Source: Nocardiopsis sp. ATB16-24 (GTDB lineage: Bacteria; Actinomycetota; Actinomycetes; Streptosporangiales; Streptosporangiaceae). Taken from it: a stretch of 64,000 nucleotides of DNA. The position numbers and the translations under genes were made by a program. Shown here one piece after another: positions 1 to 7,992 of this stretch. The notes below the pieces were generated by a model. It did not search any database and had not been told where the DNA came from. It saw only the letters and a program-made list of their open reading frames with translations. The DNA is taken from positions 1-64,000 of the forward strand of contig NZ_JASCXJ010000005.1 in the NCBI RefSeq assembly GCF_030271535.1. The letters are read 5' to 3'. Within the stretch, counting starts at the first letter, position 1. Every line of letters starts with the position of its first letter.

Positions 1-1094
1 AGGTCGTGGTGATGCGCCACGGTGTGGCGGTGGAGCGGGGTGAGGTGCGCACGGTCCTGTCGGCGCCCGAGCACCCCTACACCCGGGGGTTGTTGGCGGC
101 GGTGCCGCGGGTGGAGGTCTCCCGCGCCCAAAGGCGGGCTCGGGACCGGGCCGACCGTATCGAGCGGGAGAAGCGTCAGGGCAAGGTCACCGAGGCGGGC
201 GAGTTCGCCGCCTTCACCCCGTCCACCCCTTCCGAGGGCTCCACGGAGGAGACCCCCCTGTTGCGGGTGGAGGATGTGGCGCAGCGTTTTGGGGTGCGTG
301 GGGGGTTGTGGGGGCGCTCCACCGATTTTTGGGCGGTCAAGGGGGTCTCCTTCGATCTGTACCGGGGAGAGACGCTGGGCATCGTGGGCGAGTCGGGGTC
401 GGGTAAGAGCACGTTGTCGCGGATGGTGATGCGGTTGTTGGAGCCCACTCGGGGGCGGGTGGTGTTCCAGGGGCGCGATATCACGCATCTGCCCGAGCGG
501 CGGTTGCGGCCGTTGCGGCGGGATGTGCAGATGGTGTTTCAGAATCCGTATTCGTCGTTGAATCCGCGGGTGACGGTGGGGGAGGCGATCGGGACGGCGT
601 TGCGGGTGCAGGGGGAACGCGATGCCGCCAAGATCCGGTTGCGGGTGCAGGAGTTGTTGGAGCGGGTGGGGTTGGAGCCGCGGCATTACAACCGGTTCCC
701 GCACGCGTTCTCGGGGGGTCAGCGGCAGCGGATCGCGATCGCGCGGGCGTTGATCCTCAAGCCGAAGTTGATCATTTGTGATGAGCCGGTGTCGGCGTTG
801 GATGTGTCGACGCAGGATCAGGTGTTGCGGTTGTTGTCGGAGTTGCAGGACGATTTCGGGTTGACCTATATCTTCGTGGCGCATGATCTGGCGGTGGTGC
901 GGCAGGTCAGTGATCGGGTGGCGGTGATGCGTCAGGGGCAGATCGTGGAGATGGGCGATAGCGACGCGGTGTATGAGAATCCGCGTAGTGAGTACACGCG
1001 GGGGTTGTTGACGGCCGCGCCGGTGTTGGATCCGGACCAGGCCCGACACCTACGCGCCCAACGCCGACGCGCCCGTGACGAGGCCACCGTCTAG
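1..1094 (+). CDS. Oligopeptide/dipeptide ABC transporter ATPase, 3' part of a fused DppD-DppF-type gene
   Basis: Partial: the reading frame is open from base 3, so the 5' end lies outside the window. The first 35 or so residues are the tail of one ATPase, including the EHPYTRGLL element typical of oligopeptide-transporter ATPases. After a linker, a second complete ATPase follows: Walker A GESGSGKST (about base 384), Q-loop region VFQNPYSSLNP, signature FSGGQRQR, Walker B IICDEPVSALD, then another YTRGLL tail. It therefore looks like a single polypeptide with two nucleotide-binding domains, energising a peptide or nickel-type importer whose permeases would lie upstream. Third codon positions between about 250 and 1020 favour G and T (ttg, gtg, gat), unlike the C-rich ends and neighbouring genes. 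Family assignment is firm; substrate is unknown. Confidence 0.93.
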   Translation, partial: VVVMRHGVAVERGEVRTVLSAPEHPYTRGLLAAVPRVEVSRAQRRARDRADRIEREKRQGKVTEAGEFAAFTPSTPSEGSTEETPLLRVEDVAQRFGVRGGLWGRSTDFWAVKGVSFDLYRGETLGIVGESGSGKSTLSRMVMRLLEPTRGRVVFQGRDITHLPERRLRPLRRDVQMVFQNPYSSLNPRVTVGEAIGTALRVQGERDAAKIRLRVQELLERVGLEPRHYNRFPHAFSGGQRQRIAIARALILKPKLIICDEPVSALDVSTQDQVLRLLSELQDDFGLTYIFVAHDLAVVRQVSDRVAVMRQGQIVEMGDSDAVYENPRSEYTRGLLTAAPVLDPDQARHLRAQRRRARDEATV

Positions 1095-1122
1095 CCCCCG
1101 GCCCGGCCTCCCCCGTGCGCGT

Positions 1123-1160
1123 GCGCCGGTGCCGCCGCGACATCGCGGCGGCACCGGCGC
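1123..1160. terminator. Hairpin after the ABC ATPase
   Basis: Perfect 18-bp inverted repeat, 1123-1140 pairing with 1143-1160, starting 28 bp after the ATPase stop. No T-tract follows, as is common in high-GC actinobacteria. Confidence 0.75.
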
Positions 1161-1238
1161 CGTCGTTTCCCGGACTCGGAACCCATGACACCGCCCCCAG
1201 GCGAAAGGCCGGGGGAATGTCCCTCCCTCGGTCGGGAA

Positions 1239-1253
1239 TGAAAACTGTTGTCG
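1239..1253 (+). promoter_or_regulatory. Possible Zur (zinc uptake regulator) box
   Basis: The 15 bases TGAAAACTGTTGTCG lie 37 bp before the L33 start. The left half matches the actinobacterial Zur consensus TGAAAATGATTTTCA well; the right half is degenerate. Support comes mainly from the downstream genes, which are of the zinc-independent type that Zur controls in Streptomyces and mycobacteria. Confidence 0.4.
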
Positions 1254-1289
1254 TCGGCTTGTAGTGCATGGAAACCGGAGGAGGTATCC

Positions 1290-1454
1290 ATGGCACGTAC
1301 CGAGAACCGACCGGTCGTCAGACTCCGGTCCACCGCGCGTACCGGTCACACCTACGTCACCCGCAAGAACCGGCGCAACACTCCTGACAGGCTCACACTG
1401 CGCAAATACGATCCGAGCGTCCGCCGGCACGTCGACTTCCGCGAAGAGCGCTGA
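1290..1454 (+). CDS. rpmG: 50S ribosomal protein bL33, zinc-independent (C-minus) paralogue
   Basis: A 54-residue basic protein of the large ribosomal subunit. VTRKNRR and the KYDP segment near residues 39-42 are standard bL33. It has no cysteines, so it lacks the paired CxxC zinc ligands of the zinc-binding paralogue. The ATG at 1290 is chosen because a GGAGGAGG ribosome-binding site precedes it. The next gene, 39 bp away, is the matching cysteine-poor L31. Such pairs replace zinc-containing ribosomal proteins under zinc limitation and are usually Zur-repressed; that role is inferred from family knowledge and the possible Zur box upstream. Confidence 0.93.
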   Translation: MARTENRPVVRLRSTARTGHTYVTRKNRRNTPDRLTLRKYDPSVRRHVDFREER

Positions 1455-1493
1455 CGGGCCGTCACCGCCGACCGACTTCCATGAGGGGGACAC

Positions 1494-1742
1494 ATGAAAC
1501 CCGGAATCCACCCCGACTACCACCCGGTCGTCTTCCGCGACCGCGCCGCCGACTTCGCCTTCCTCACCAGGTCCACGGCCACCAGCGACAGGACCATCGA
1601 GTGGAGCGACGGCCGCACCTATCCGCTGATCGACGTGGAGATCTCCAGCGCGAGCCACCCCTTCTACACGGGACAGAGCCGTGTGGTGGACACCGCGGGT
1701 CGTGTGGAGCGCTTCCAGCGTCGTTACCGGCGCAAGGACTGA
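1494..1742 (+). CDS. rpmE2: 50S ribosomal protein bL31 type B, zinc-independent
   Basis: An 82-residue protein with the type B L31 start ([16 protein letters not shown]), the [10 protein letters not shown] segment and a basic C-terminus ([14 protein letters not shown]). It contains no cysteine, so it cannot make the zinc site of type A L31. A GAGGGGG ribosome-binding site lies before the ATG. It follows the C-minus L33 gene and is probably cotranscribed with it. The likely role is to keep ribosomes functional, and release zinc, during zinc starvation. Confidence 0.94.
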   Translation: MKPGIHPDYHPVVFRDRAADFAFLTRSTATSDRTIEWSDGRTYPLIDVEISSASHPFYTGQSRVVDTAGRVERFQRRYRRKD

Positions 1743-1943
1743 GAGAACCGGTCGACGCGGGTCGGACGGTGGGCGTGTCCTCCACCGCCGACCGCGGAAC
1801 CCGGTCCGTACGCACCGGCCGGCCCTTCCCACCGCTCCCACGACCGGGCCTCCGCGCCCGCAGTGGGACACGGCCGTTCGCCGCAGGAACGGTCGCACGC
1901 CGTCCCCGACCGAGGCCGAGAACCGGTCGTACGAAACACCCGT

Positions 1944-1970
1944 ACCCCTGGTGTCTGAATTCCCAGGGGT
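1944..1970. promoter_or_regulatory. Small inverted repeat before the membrane-protein gene
   Basis: Arms of 8 bp (ACCCCTGG at 1944-1951 and CCAGGGGT at 1963-1970) sit in the 244-bp gap between rpmE2 and the next start. It ends 17 bp before the GTG start at 1987. It could be an operator or weak attenuator; nothing else was recognised in the gap. Confidence 0.25.
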
Positions 1971-1986
1971 CGGGCAGTCTGAGAGC

Positions 1987-4374
1987 GTGACAACCGGAAT
2001 CGATCCCACCCTCTCCTCCCGTCCCGAGCGTGCCCCACGCAGACCCGTGGACCTCCTCGCGGGCACCGCCGGCCTGTTCGTGGTGGCGGCGACCATGATC
2101 ATCGTCCGCATGGTCACCGACGGAGTGGAGGTCACCGACCCGGACCGACTGCGTGTCCTGTTGCCCGTCGGACCGCTCCTGCTCGTCGCGGTCGGCGCCA
2201 ACCTGCTGCTCATCGTCCTGCTCAGCTACGTCGTGCTGCGCACGCTGTTCGCGTCGGGGCCGCGCTCCCTCGTCCGCCCGCTCACCGCGGGGATCGCCGC
2301 CTACACCCTCGCCTCACTGATCAACGCCGCCCTCATCACCCTGATCGGACCCGAGCGCCCGCCCAACGCGTTCGCCCCCGACGAGGTCTTCACCAGCGCA
2401 GCCCTCGGTTACGTGGCCGCCGTCCTGGCCTTCGTACGCACCATGCCCCCCGGCCTGCCCCGGATCCGCTCGATCCTGTGGGCGGGCAACACCACCGTCG
2501 CCGTCTGCGCCCTGCTGGCCGGGGTCACCAGCCTCCTGGGGCTCCTGCTCACCGTTCTGATCGGACTGACCTGCGCGGCACTGGTCCGGTACGCGCTCGG
2601 CGCCAGAGCACCGATCCGGCCCGACGGGCGCCTCCACGAGGAGCTCCGCAGGTTCGGACTCACCGTCACCGGCATGGTCCGTGCCGAGGAGGACGAGGAC
2701 GGAAACCCCCGCTACCTGGCCGAACTCGACGACGGAGGCCGGGCGGAGATCATCGTGCTCAGTTCGGAGAACACCGCCGGGTTCTGGCGGCGCCTGCGCG
2801 ACCTATTGTTCCTCCGAGGACCCGTCGCGCCCCGGATGCTCTACGGTGTGCGCCGCCGCGCCGAGCACGCCGCCCTGATGAGCTTCTCCGCGCACCAGGC
2901 GGGAGCCGCGGTCCCGCGCGTGTTGGCCGTCGGTGAACTCGGACCCGGCACCGTGCTCCTGGCCCGCGAACTGCCGGACTCACGCTCCCTCGACGAACTG
3001 GACGACGAGGAACTCACCGACGACCTCCTCGACCTGTGCTGGAGGGAACTGGGGCTGCTGCACCGCCGCCGCCTGGCGCACGGCAACCTCGACGGCGCCA
3101 CCGTCGGGGTCCTGGGCAGGGAACGCGCCGTCCCCCCGCAGCGCGCCGCGCTCACCGGGCTGGACCGAGGCGCCGTGGCCGCACCCCAGCTCCAGACGGC
3201 CCTGGACCAGGCCGCGATGCTCACCCTCCTGGCGATGAGGGTGGGGGCGGAACGGGCGGTGGACTCGGCGGTGCGCGCCCTGGGAGTGCCGGCCACGGCC
3301 GCGGTCCTGCCCTTCCTCCAGCCCGCGGGGCTGCCCTACACGCTGCGCGTGAGCCTGCGCGCGGACCGTTCGCTCCTGGGACGACTACGGGAGAGCGTGG
3401 GAGGCATCGCCCCGGAGGCGCCCTCGGAACCGGCCCGCCTGGAACGGATGCGGCCCCGCACCATCGTCAGCGTCATCGTCGCCACCGCCGTCGGTCTGAT
3501 CCTGCTGTACCAGCTCACCGGGGTGGACTTCAGCACGATCGGCCAGGCCGAACCGGGCTGGGCGGTGGCGGCGGTCGCCGCGTCCGTGGTGTGCACGGTC
3601 TCCGCCGCGATGGTCCTCATCGGTTTCGTTCCCGTACCACTGCCGTGGTGGCGGACCCTGATGGTCCAGTACGCCGGGTCCTTCGTGCGCATCGCCGCGC
3701 CCGCGGGACTGGGGTCGATCGCGGTCAACACCCGGTTCGTCACCAGGGCCGGGGTGTCCACCTCCCTGGCCCTGTCTGCGGTGGGCCTCAGCCAACTGGT
3801 CGGCTTCCTGGTGCACGTGCCGCTGTTGCTGGTGTGCGCCTACCTGACGGGCACCTCCTACTGGACGAGGTTCACGCCGTCCCCCACCGTCGTGGTGATC
3901 AGTATCGCCGGAACGGTCGCGGTGGGCGTCGTTCTGCTGCTGCCCCGACTCAGGCACGCCATCGCCGCCAGGGTGCGCCCCTACCTGCGCGGAGTGCTGC
4001 CCCGGTTGTTGGACACGCTCCAGAGCCCCTCCAGCCTGGTGCTCGGTTTCGGGGGGACGCTCCTGTTGACCGTGGCGTTCGTGCTGTGTCTGCATTTTTC
4101 GGTGCTGGCCTTCGCCACCCCCGAGACGGAGGTGAGTCTGGCCGCGGTCGCGGTGGTCTTCCTGGCCGGCAACGCGATCGGCTCGGCGGCGCCCACACCG
4201 GGCGGTCTGGGAGCGGTGGAGGCCGCACTGATCGGCGGACTGACCGCCGTCGTGGGGGTGTCCGCGGCCGTCGCGCTGCCCGCGGTCCTGCTGTTTCGCC
4301 TGTTGACCTTCTGGCTTCCGGTCCTGCCGGGCTGGGCGGCCTTCAGTCACCTCCAGCGTCGCGAGTTGATCTGA
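1987..4374 (+). CDS. Multidomain membrane protein: N-terminal helices, pseudokinase-like middle, LPG-synthase/flippase-like C-terminal membrane domain
   Basis: About 795 residues from the GTG at 1987, where hydrophobic coding sequence begins. Residues 20-210 form several membrane helices. Residues 215-455 resemble an aminoglycoside-phosphotransferase/kinase fold, but the catalytic HGDL motif reads HGNL (N367), so catalysis is doubtful. Residues 480-795 are a polytopic domain ending in GNAIGSAAPTPGG and a VLPGW segment, typical of the lysylphosphatidylglycerol synthase transmembrane (UPF0104) family. This family is tied to lipid flipping or envelope glycolipid handling. No aminoacyl-transfer domain is present, so it is not a full MprF. 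The substrate is unknown. Confidence 0.85.
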   Translation: MTTGIDPTLSSRPERAPRRPVDLLAGTAGLFVVAATMIIVRMVTDGVEVTDPDRLRVLLPVGPLLLVAVGANLLLIVLLSYVVLRTLFASGPRSLVRPLTAGIAAYTLASLINAALITLIGPERPPNAFAPDEVFTSAALGYVAAVLAFVRTMPPGLPRIRSILWAGNTTVAVCALLAGVTSLLGLLLTVLIGLTCAALVRYALGARAPIRPDGRLHEELRRFGLTVTGMVRAEEDEDGNPRYLAELDDGGRAEIIVLSSENTAGFWRRLRDLLFLRGPVAPRMLYGVRRRAEHAALMSFSAHQAGAAVPRVLAVGELGPGTVLLARELPDSRSLDELDDEELTDDLLDLCWRELGLLHRRRLAHGNLDGATVGVLGRERAVPPQRAALTGLDRGAVAAPQLQTALDQAAMLTLLAMRVGAERAVDSAVRALGVPATAAVLPFLQPAGLPYTLRVSLRADRSLLGRLRESVGGIAPEAPSEPARLERMRPRTIVSVIVATAVGLILLYQLTGVDFSTIGQAEPGWAVAAVAASVVCTVSAAMVLIGFVPVPLPWWRTLMVQYAGSFVRIAAPAGLGSIAVNTRFVTRAGVSTSLALSAVGLSQLVGFLVHVPLLLVCAYLTGTSYWTRFTPSPTVVVISIAGTVAVGVVLLLPRLRHAIAARVRPYLRGVLPRLLDTLQSPSSLVLGFGGTLLLTVAFVLCLHFSVLAFATPETEVSLAAVAVVFLAGNAIGSAAPTPGGLGAVEAALIGGLTAVVGVSAAVALPAVLLFRLLTFWLPVLPGWAAFSHLQRRELI

Positions 4375-4413
4375 CCCGGACCGGCGGCGGAACGAGCGCG
4401 GGCAGGGCGTCGA

Positions 4414-4442
4414 CGACCGTCCCCCCCCGGGGGGGACGGTCG
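4414..4442. terminator. Bidirectional hairpin between convergent genes
   Basis: CGACCGT at 4414-4420 pairs with ACGGTCG at 4436-4442 around a run of C then G that extends the stem. It lies between the convergent membrane-protein gene and the GT9 gene and can serve both strands. Confidence 0.75.
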
Positions 4443-4540
4443 TGCATCCTGGGGTGGGAGATCGCCGACCCGTACGGTGCGCCGCTTTCGGGGCAAGAGC
4501 GGCCCGGACCGATCCCGTGGCCGATGGGGAGGGTGTGGAA

Positions 4541-5611
4541 TCAGGGGCCGTCGGCGTGTTCGACGGCGTCGCGTTCCCGAACGGAGGTCGCCGCCAGCAG
4601 CTCCTCACACGCGAAGAGCGCCTCCTCGACCCCGATCGCCTCCAACCCCGGGTCCAAGGTCGAGGCGTGGGGGTCGCCGAGGAGTCCCGCCCACAGGCAC
4701 AGGTGGATCTCCCGGTCCACCCGAGGCCCCCACAGCCGGGGCGAGACGGGACCGAACAGGCGTACCGACGGTGTGCCGTAGGCGGTGGCCAGGTGGCCGA
4801 TTCCGGTGTCCCCGCACACCACCAGACGGGCCCCGGCCACCAGGCGTGCCAGCAGGTGCAGGGAGGTGCGTCCGGCCAGGACCGACCCCGGGGCGAGTCC
4901 GGCGGTGTCGGCCACCCGTGCGGCCAGAACGGTCTCGCCCTCCGTACCGGTCACCAGCACCCGGAGCCCGCGCGAGGCCAGGTGGGCGGCCACCCGGGCG
5001 AAGCGTTCGGCGGGCCAGCGGCGTGACTCCGAGGCGGCACCGGGGTGGACGATCGCGGTCCCCGCGATGTCGGTTCCGCCCTGCCTCCCGCCCCGGACCG
5101 GAGAAGGCCACCTGATGTCGTCGGGATCCGCGGCCACGCCGTGCAGGCGCAACAGGCGACACCAGATCTCGACGTCGTGCATCTGCCCAGGCCAGGCGGG
5201 CCCCGGCCACCGTGGTGCGCCAGGGTGCTCGTGGGTCCACAACCGCTTCGGTGCCAAGGAGGCCAACGCCGCCGTGCTCTGCGGCCCGCGGCCGTGCAGG
5301 TTGACCGCCAACGCGGGGGTGGGGACACCGTCCGGTGCGCACAGGGGCTCGGTCGGCACCACCTCCCAGCGCAGCCCGGCCAGGGACACCAGGTGCCGGT
5401 ACCAGGAGGGGCCCGCCAGGACGCGGTGCCAGGAGGGCAGCGCCCTCTCCAACGCACGCAGCGCGGGGACGGCCGTGGCGAAGTCGCCGAGCCCCAGGGC
5501 GCGTGCCACCAGCAAGGACGGCCCCCTTCCACCCGGGTCCTCCAGCTCGGGTGGAAGGGGGCGCACGTGCGCGCCGAGGCGCTCAGCGGTTGGGGTCGGC
5601 CGAGCTGACAT
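4541..5611 (-). CDS. Glycosyltransferase family 9 (heptosyltransferase-like)
   Basis: Resembles ADP-heptose:LPS heptosyltransferases: LLVARALGLGDF start of the first Rossmann domain, then IVHPGAASESRRWP, and the donor-site segment VVCGDTGIGHLATAYGTPSVRLFGPVSP. Likely transfers a sugar, possibly a heptose, in the cytosol. The ATG at 5611 overlaps the end of the upstream CBS gene by 29 bp. A TTG at 5515, preceded by GGAAGGGGG, would instead start the protein exactly at the conserved MLVARALG segment and place a strong hairpin (5521-5562) between the genes. I cannot decide which start is used. The neighbouring heptose genes on the other strand support the donor idea. Confidence 0.9.
   Translation of the reverse strand: MSARPTPTAERLGAHVRPLPPELEDPGGRGPSLLVARALGLGDFATAVPALRALERALPSWHRVLAGPSWYRHLVSLAGLRWEVVPTEPLCAPDGVPTPALAVNLHGRGPQSTAALASLAPKRLWTHEHPGAPRWPGPAWPGQMHDVEIWCRLLRLHGVAADPDDIRWPSPVRGGRQGGTDIAGTAIVHPGAASESRRWPAERFARVAAHLASRGLRVLVTGTEGETVLAARVADTAGLAPGSVLAGRTSLHLLARLVAGARLVVCGDTGIGHLATAYGTPSVRLFGPVSPRLWGPRVDREIHLCLWAGLLGDPHASTLDPGLEAIGVEEALFACEELLAATSVRERDAVEHADGP
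5521..5562 (-). terminator. 15-bp hairpin at the CBS/GT9 junction
   Basis: 5521-5535 and 5548-5562 are perfect 15-bp complements with a 12-nt loop. On the minus strand it begins 21 bp after the CBS stop codon. It could terminate or attenuate read-through into the glycosyltransferase. It lies inside the longest GT9 reading frame, which argues for the later TTG start. Confidence 0.65.
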
Positions 5612-6002
5612 CGGACAGAGCCGACTTGTCGTCGATCGCCTGGGCCAGGTCTCCCATGGTCACCATGCCCACGACGCGGTCGCCGTCCACGACGGGAAGG
5701 CGACGCAGGGCGTTGGTGCGCATCATGTCCACCGCGTCGCGGATCCCGCTCTGGGGCGGGATGGTGGCCACCTCGGAGCTACAGACCTCCTCGGCGGTGT
5801 GCTCGCGGGGATCGCCGCCCTCGGCGACACAGCGCACCACGATGTCGCGGTCGGTCAGGATGCCCATGATCCTGTTGTCGCGGGTCACGACCACGTCGCC
5901 CACGTCCGCGTCGCGCATGATCTCCGCAGCCTCGTGCAGTGACGTGTCCGGTGAGACCGTGCGGACCGGGCTGCTCATCACCTCGTCGATGCTTCGCACC
6001 AT
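5583..6002 (-). CDS. CBS-domain pair protein (hypoxic-response-protein-like)
   Basis: A 139-residue protein made almost wholly of two CBS domains: residues 5-60 (MSSPVRTVSPDTSLHEAAEIM, then GILTDRD) and residues 70-128 (ending LPVVDGDRVVGMVTMGDLA). CBS pairs bind adenine nucleotides and act as energy or redox sensors. The size and motif order match small stand-alone CBS proteins such as mycobacterial Hrp1; that likeness is by family only. The ATG at 6002 follows a GAAAGGAGC ribosome-binding site. It lies upstream of the GT9 gene and diverges from the heptose operon. Confidence 0.92.
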   Translation of the reverse strand: MVRSIDEVMSSPVRTVSPDTSLHEAAEIMRDADVGDVVVTRDNRIMGILTDRDIVVRCVAEGGDPREHTAEEVCSSEVATIPPQSGIRDAVDMMRTNALRRLPVVDGDRVVGMVTMGDLAQAIDDKSALSDVSSADPNR

Positions 6003-6333
6003 GGTCCTGCTCCTTTCGTCCCGGATCGTGCCCGGGCCGTGCGCCCCTGACCGCGGAGCCGGCGATCCCGGCACGGGACGGGGGCGGACACCGCCCGCTC
6101 TCACCCGTCCCATAGCCCACATCCCATGTGGCAAACATGGCCTTTGGGGCGTTGTGGGACGTCACCGGAAGTTCCGGCGCGCATGCGAAGGGGGTCGCCC
6201 CCACACCCGAGTCGGGCCAGGTAGACGGCCGGTGACCGCCCAGGGCCCATGTTTAGCGCCCGCTGCGGCTGGTAGTCGAGTGAGTGCGCTCGGCGTCTGA
6301 GTGCCCAGACCTCGACCAGGAGGGAGCGGTCAC
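6003..6333. promoter_or_regulatory. Divergent promoter region between CBS gene and glycan operon
   Basis: A 331-bp gap holding the promoters of both directions. CCATGT (6124-6129) and ACATGG (6135-6140) form a short inverted repeat that could be an operator. An AGGAGGGAG ribosome-binding site at 6319-6327 serves the operon's first gene. No confident -10/-35 pair was seen. Confidence 0.4.
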
Positions 6334-7992
6334 ATGCGCATCCTCGGTGTCAACGCCGTCTTCCATGACCCAGCCGCGGCACTCGTCGTGGACGGGCGAA
6401 CGGTCGCGGCCGCGGAGGAGGAACGCTTCTCGCGACGCAAGCACGGCAAGGAGGCGGTCCCCTTCTCGGCCTGGGAACTACCGGTACAGTCGATGCGCTG
6501 GTGCCTGGAGCACGCTGGGCTGCGCCCCGCCGACCTGGACGCCGTCACCTACTCCTACGATCCATCGCTGGCCGACCCCGAGGGACCCGGACAGGACCGC
6601 GGCTGGGAGCGGCTGCGCCTGTTCTACGTCGAACGCGCACCGTACTTCCTGGCCACCGCCCTGCCGGGCCTGGACCCGGCCAAGGTCAGCTACGTACCTC
6701 ACCACGTCGCACACGCGGCCTCCGCCGGACTCGCCGCCCCACCCGAGGCCGGAGGCGGCGAGTGCGCGGTGTTCGTGGCCGACGGACGGGGGGAGAGCAC
6801 CTCGCACCTGGCGGGCGTCTACACCGGTGGGCAGCTGGAGGTACTGGCCCGCCAACCACTGCCCGAGTCCCTCGGTCTGGTCTATGAGGAGCTCACCGAG
6901 CACGTGGGTTTCCACCGCTCCAGCGACGAGTACAAGGTGATGGCCCTGGCCTCCTACGGTGAGCCCACCATGCTCGACCGGATCCGTGAGCACGTCCGCT
7001 ACGAGGGGGACGGCCTGCTCCGGGCCTCGGGTGTGGACTGGAAGTCCCTCGCCGCACCGTGCCCGCCCGGGCAGGAACCCTCCAAGGAACACGCCGACCT
7101 CGCCGCCAGTGTGCAGACCGCGATGGAGGAGGCCCTGCTGGGCGTGCTCGGCTGGCTGCACCGGCGAACGGGACGCGCACACCTGACGATGGCCGGGGGA
7201 GTGGCGCTCAACTGCGTGGCCAACAGCCGCATCGTACGTGAGGGCCCCTTCGAACACGTCTGGGTGCAACCGGCCTCCGGCGACGCCGGCACGGCCCTGG
7301 GCGGCGCCCTGCACCTGGCCTCGCTGGTGGAGGACGGCGTCGCTCCCATGCCCGGTGCGGACCTGGGCCGTTCGTGGGACGAGGACGACCTGTGGGAGCT
7401 GCTGCGCGAGGCGGACGTGGAGTTCGAGCGCCCCGAGGACCTGGCCGACACCGTGGCCCGGGCGCTGAACGACAACGCCCTGGTGGCCTGGTTCCAGGGC
7501 GCCTCGGAGTACGGGCCCCGCGCCCTGGGACACCGCTCCCTGCTCGCCAACCCCGCCTATCCGGACAACCTCGAACGACTCAACCGGGTCAAGGGCCGCG
7601 AACGGTTCCGGCCCGTCGCTCCGATGGTCTCCGAGCGCAGGGCGGCGGAGATCTTCTCCGGAGGCCCCCTGCCCAGCCCCTACATGCTCTTCGTCCACGA
7701 CGTGCACCCCGCCTGGCGCGAACGCGTGCCCGCCGTGGTCCATGTGGACGGTACCGCGCGAGTACAGACCGTCTCCGCCGAGGACGACCCCCTCACCGCG
7801 CGCCTGCTGGACCGCTTCGAGGAGCACAGCGGCACGCCCGTGCTGGTCAACACCAGCCTGAACACCGCGGGACGCCCCATGGTCGACTCACCGCGCGACG
7901 CCCTGGAATGTTTCGGCTCGGCGCCCGTGGACCTGCTGGCGCTGGGACCGTTCATCGTCCGACGCCACTCGCGTCAGGGGGCCCTGCGGTGA
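6334..7992 (+). CDS. Carbamoyltransferase, NodU/CmcH family
   Basis: A 552-residue carbamoyltransferase that would transfer a carbamoyl group from carbamoyl phosphate, via carbamoyl-AMP, to a sugar hydroxyl. The N-terminal Kae1-like domain starts ILGVNAVFHDPAAALVVDG and carries the metal-site histidines in VPHHVAHAASA. The C-terminal YrdC-like domain contains GPRALGHRSLLANP and FRPVAPMV, both typical of NodU/TobZ proteins. The ATG at 6334 has a strong AGGAGG site. It is the first gene of a seven-gene overlapping operon with glycosyltransferases and heptose genes, so the acceptor is probably a heptose or other residue of the glycan. Antibiotic tailoring is possible, but no secondary-metabolite synthase is near. 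Confidence 0.95.
   Translation: MRILGVNAVFHDPAAALVVDGRTVAAAEEERFSRRKHGKEAVPFSAWELPVQSMRWCLEHAGLRPADLDAVTYSYDPSLADPEGPGQDRGWERLRLFYVERAPYFLATALPGLDPAKVSYVPHHVAHAASAGLAAPPEAGGGECAVFVADGRGESTSHLAGVYTGGQLEVLARQPLPESLGLVYEELTEHVGFHRSSDEYKVMALASYGEPTMLDRIREHVRYEGDGLLRASGVDWKSLAAPCPPGQEPSKEHADLAASVQTAMEEALLGVLGWLHRRTGRAHLTMAGGVALNCVANSRIVREGPFEHVWVQPASGDAGTALGGALHLASLVEDGVAPMPGADLGRSWDEDDLWELLREADVEFERPEDLADTVARALNDNALVAWFQGASEYGPRALGHRSLLANPAYPDNLERLNRVKGRERFRPVAPMVSERRAAEIFSGGPLPSPYMLFVHDVHPAWRERVPAVVHVDGTARVQTVSAEDDPLTARLLDRFEEHSGTPVLVNTSLNTAGRPMVDSPRDALECFGSAPVDLLALGPFIVRRHSRQGALR

Noticed and set aside
1050-2213. Long open frame on the minus strand across the ribosomal protein genes
   Set aside because: Low-complexity Arg/Gly/Pro-rich translation, no domain, and it covers well-supported genes on the other strand; a GC-rich antisense artefact.
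3036-4781. Long frame within the membrane-protein gene on the plus strand
   Set aside because: Composition typical of an out-of-frame shadow; the true frame has membrane helices and family motifs.
6141-6180. DosR-like hypoxia box upstream of the CBS gene
   Set aside because: GGGACGTCACCGGAAG resembles only half of the known motif; too weak to report as a site.
6478-7827. 449-codon frame antisense to the carbamoyltransferase
   Set aside because: Val/Gly/His-rich shadow of a conserved enzyme; no start signal or motif.
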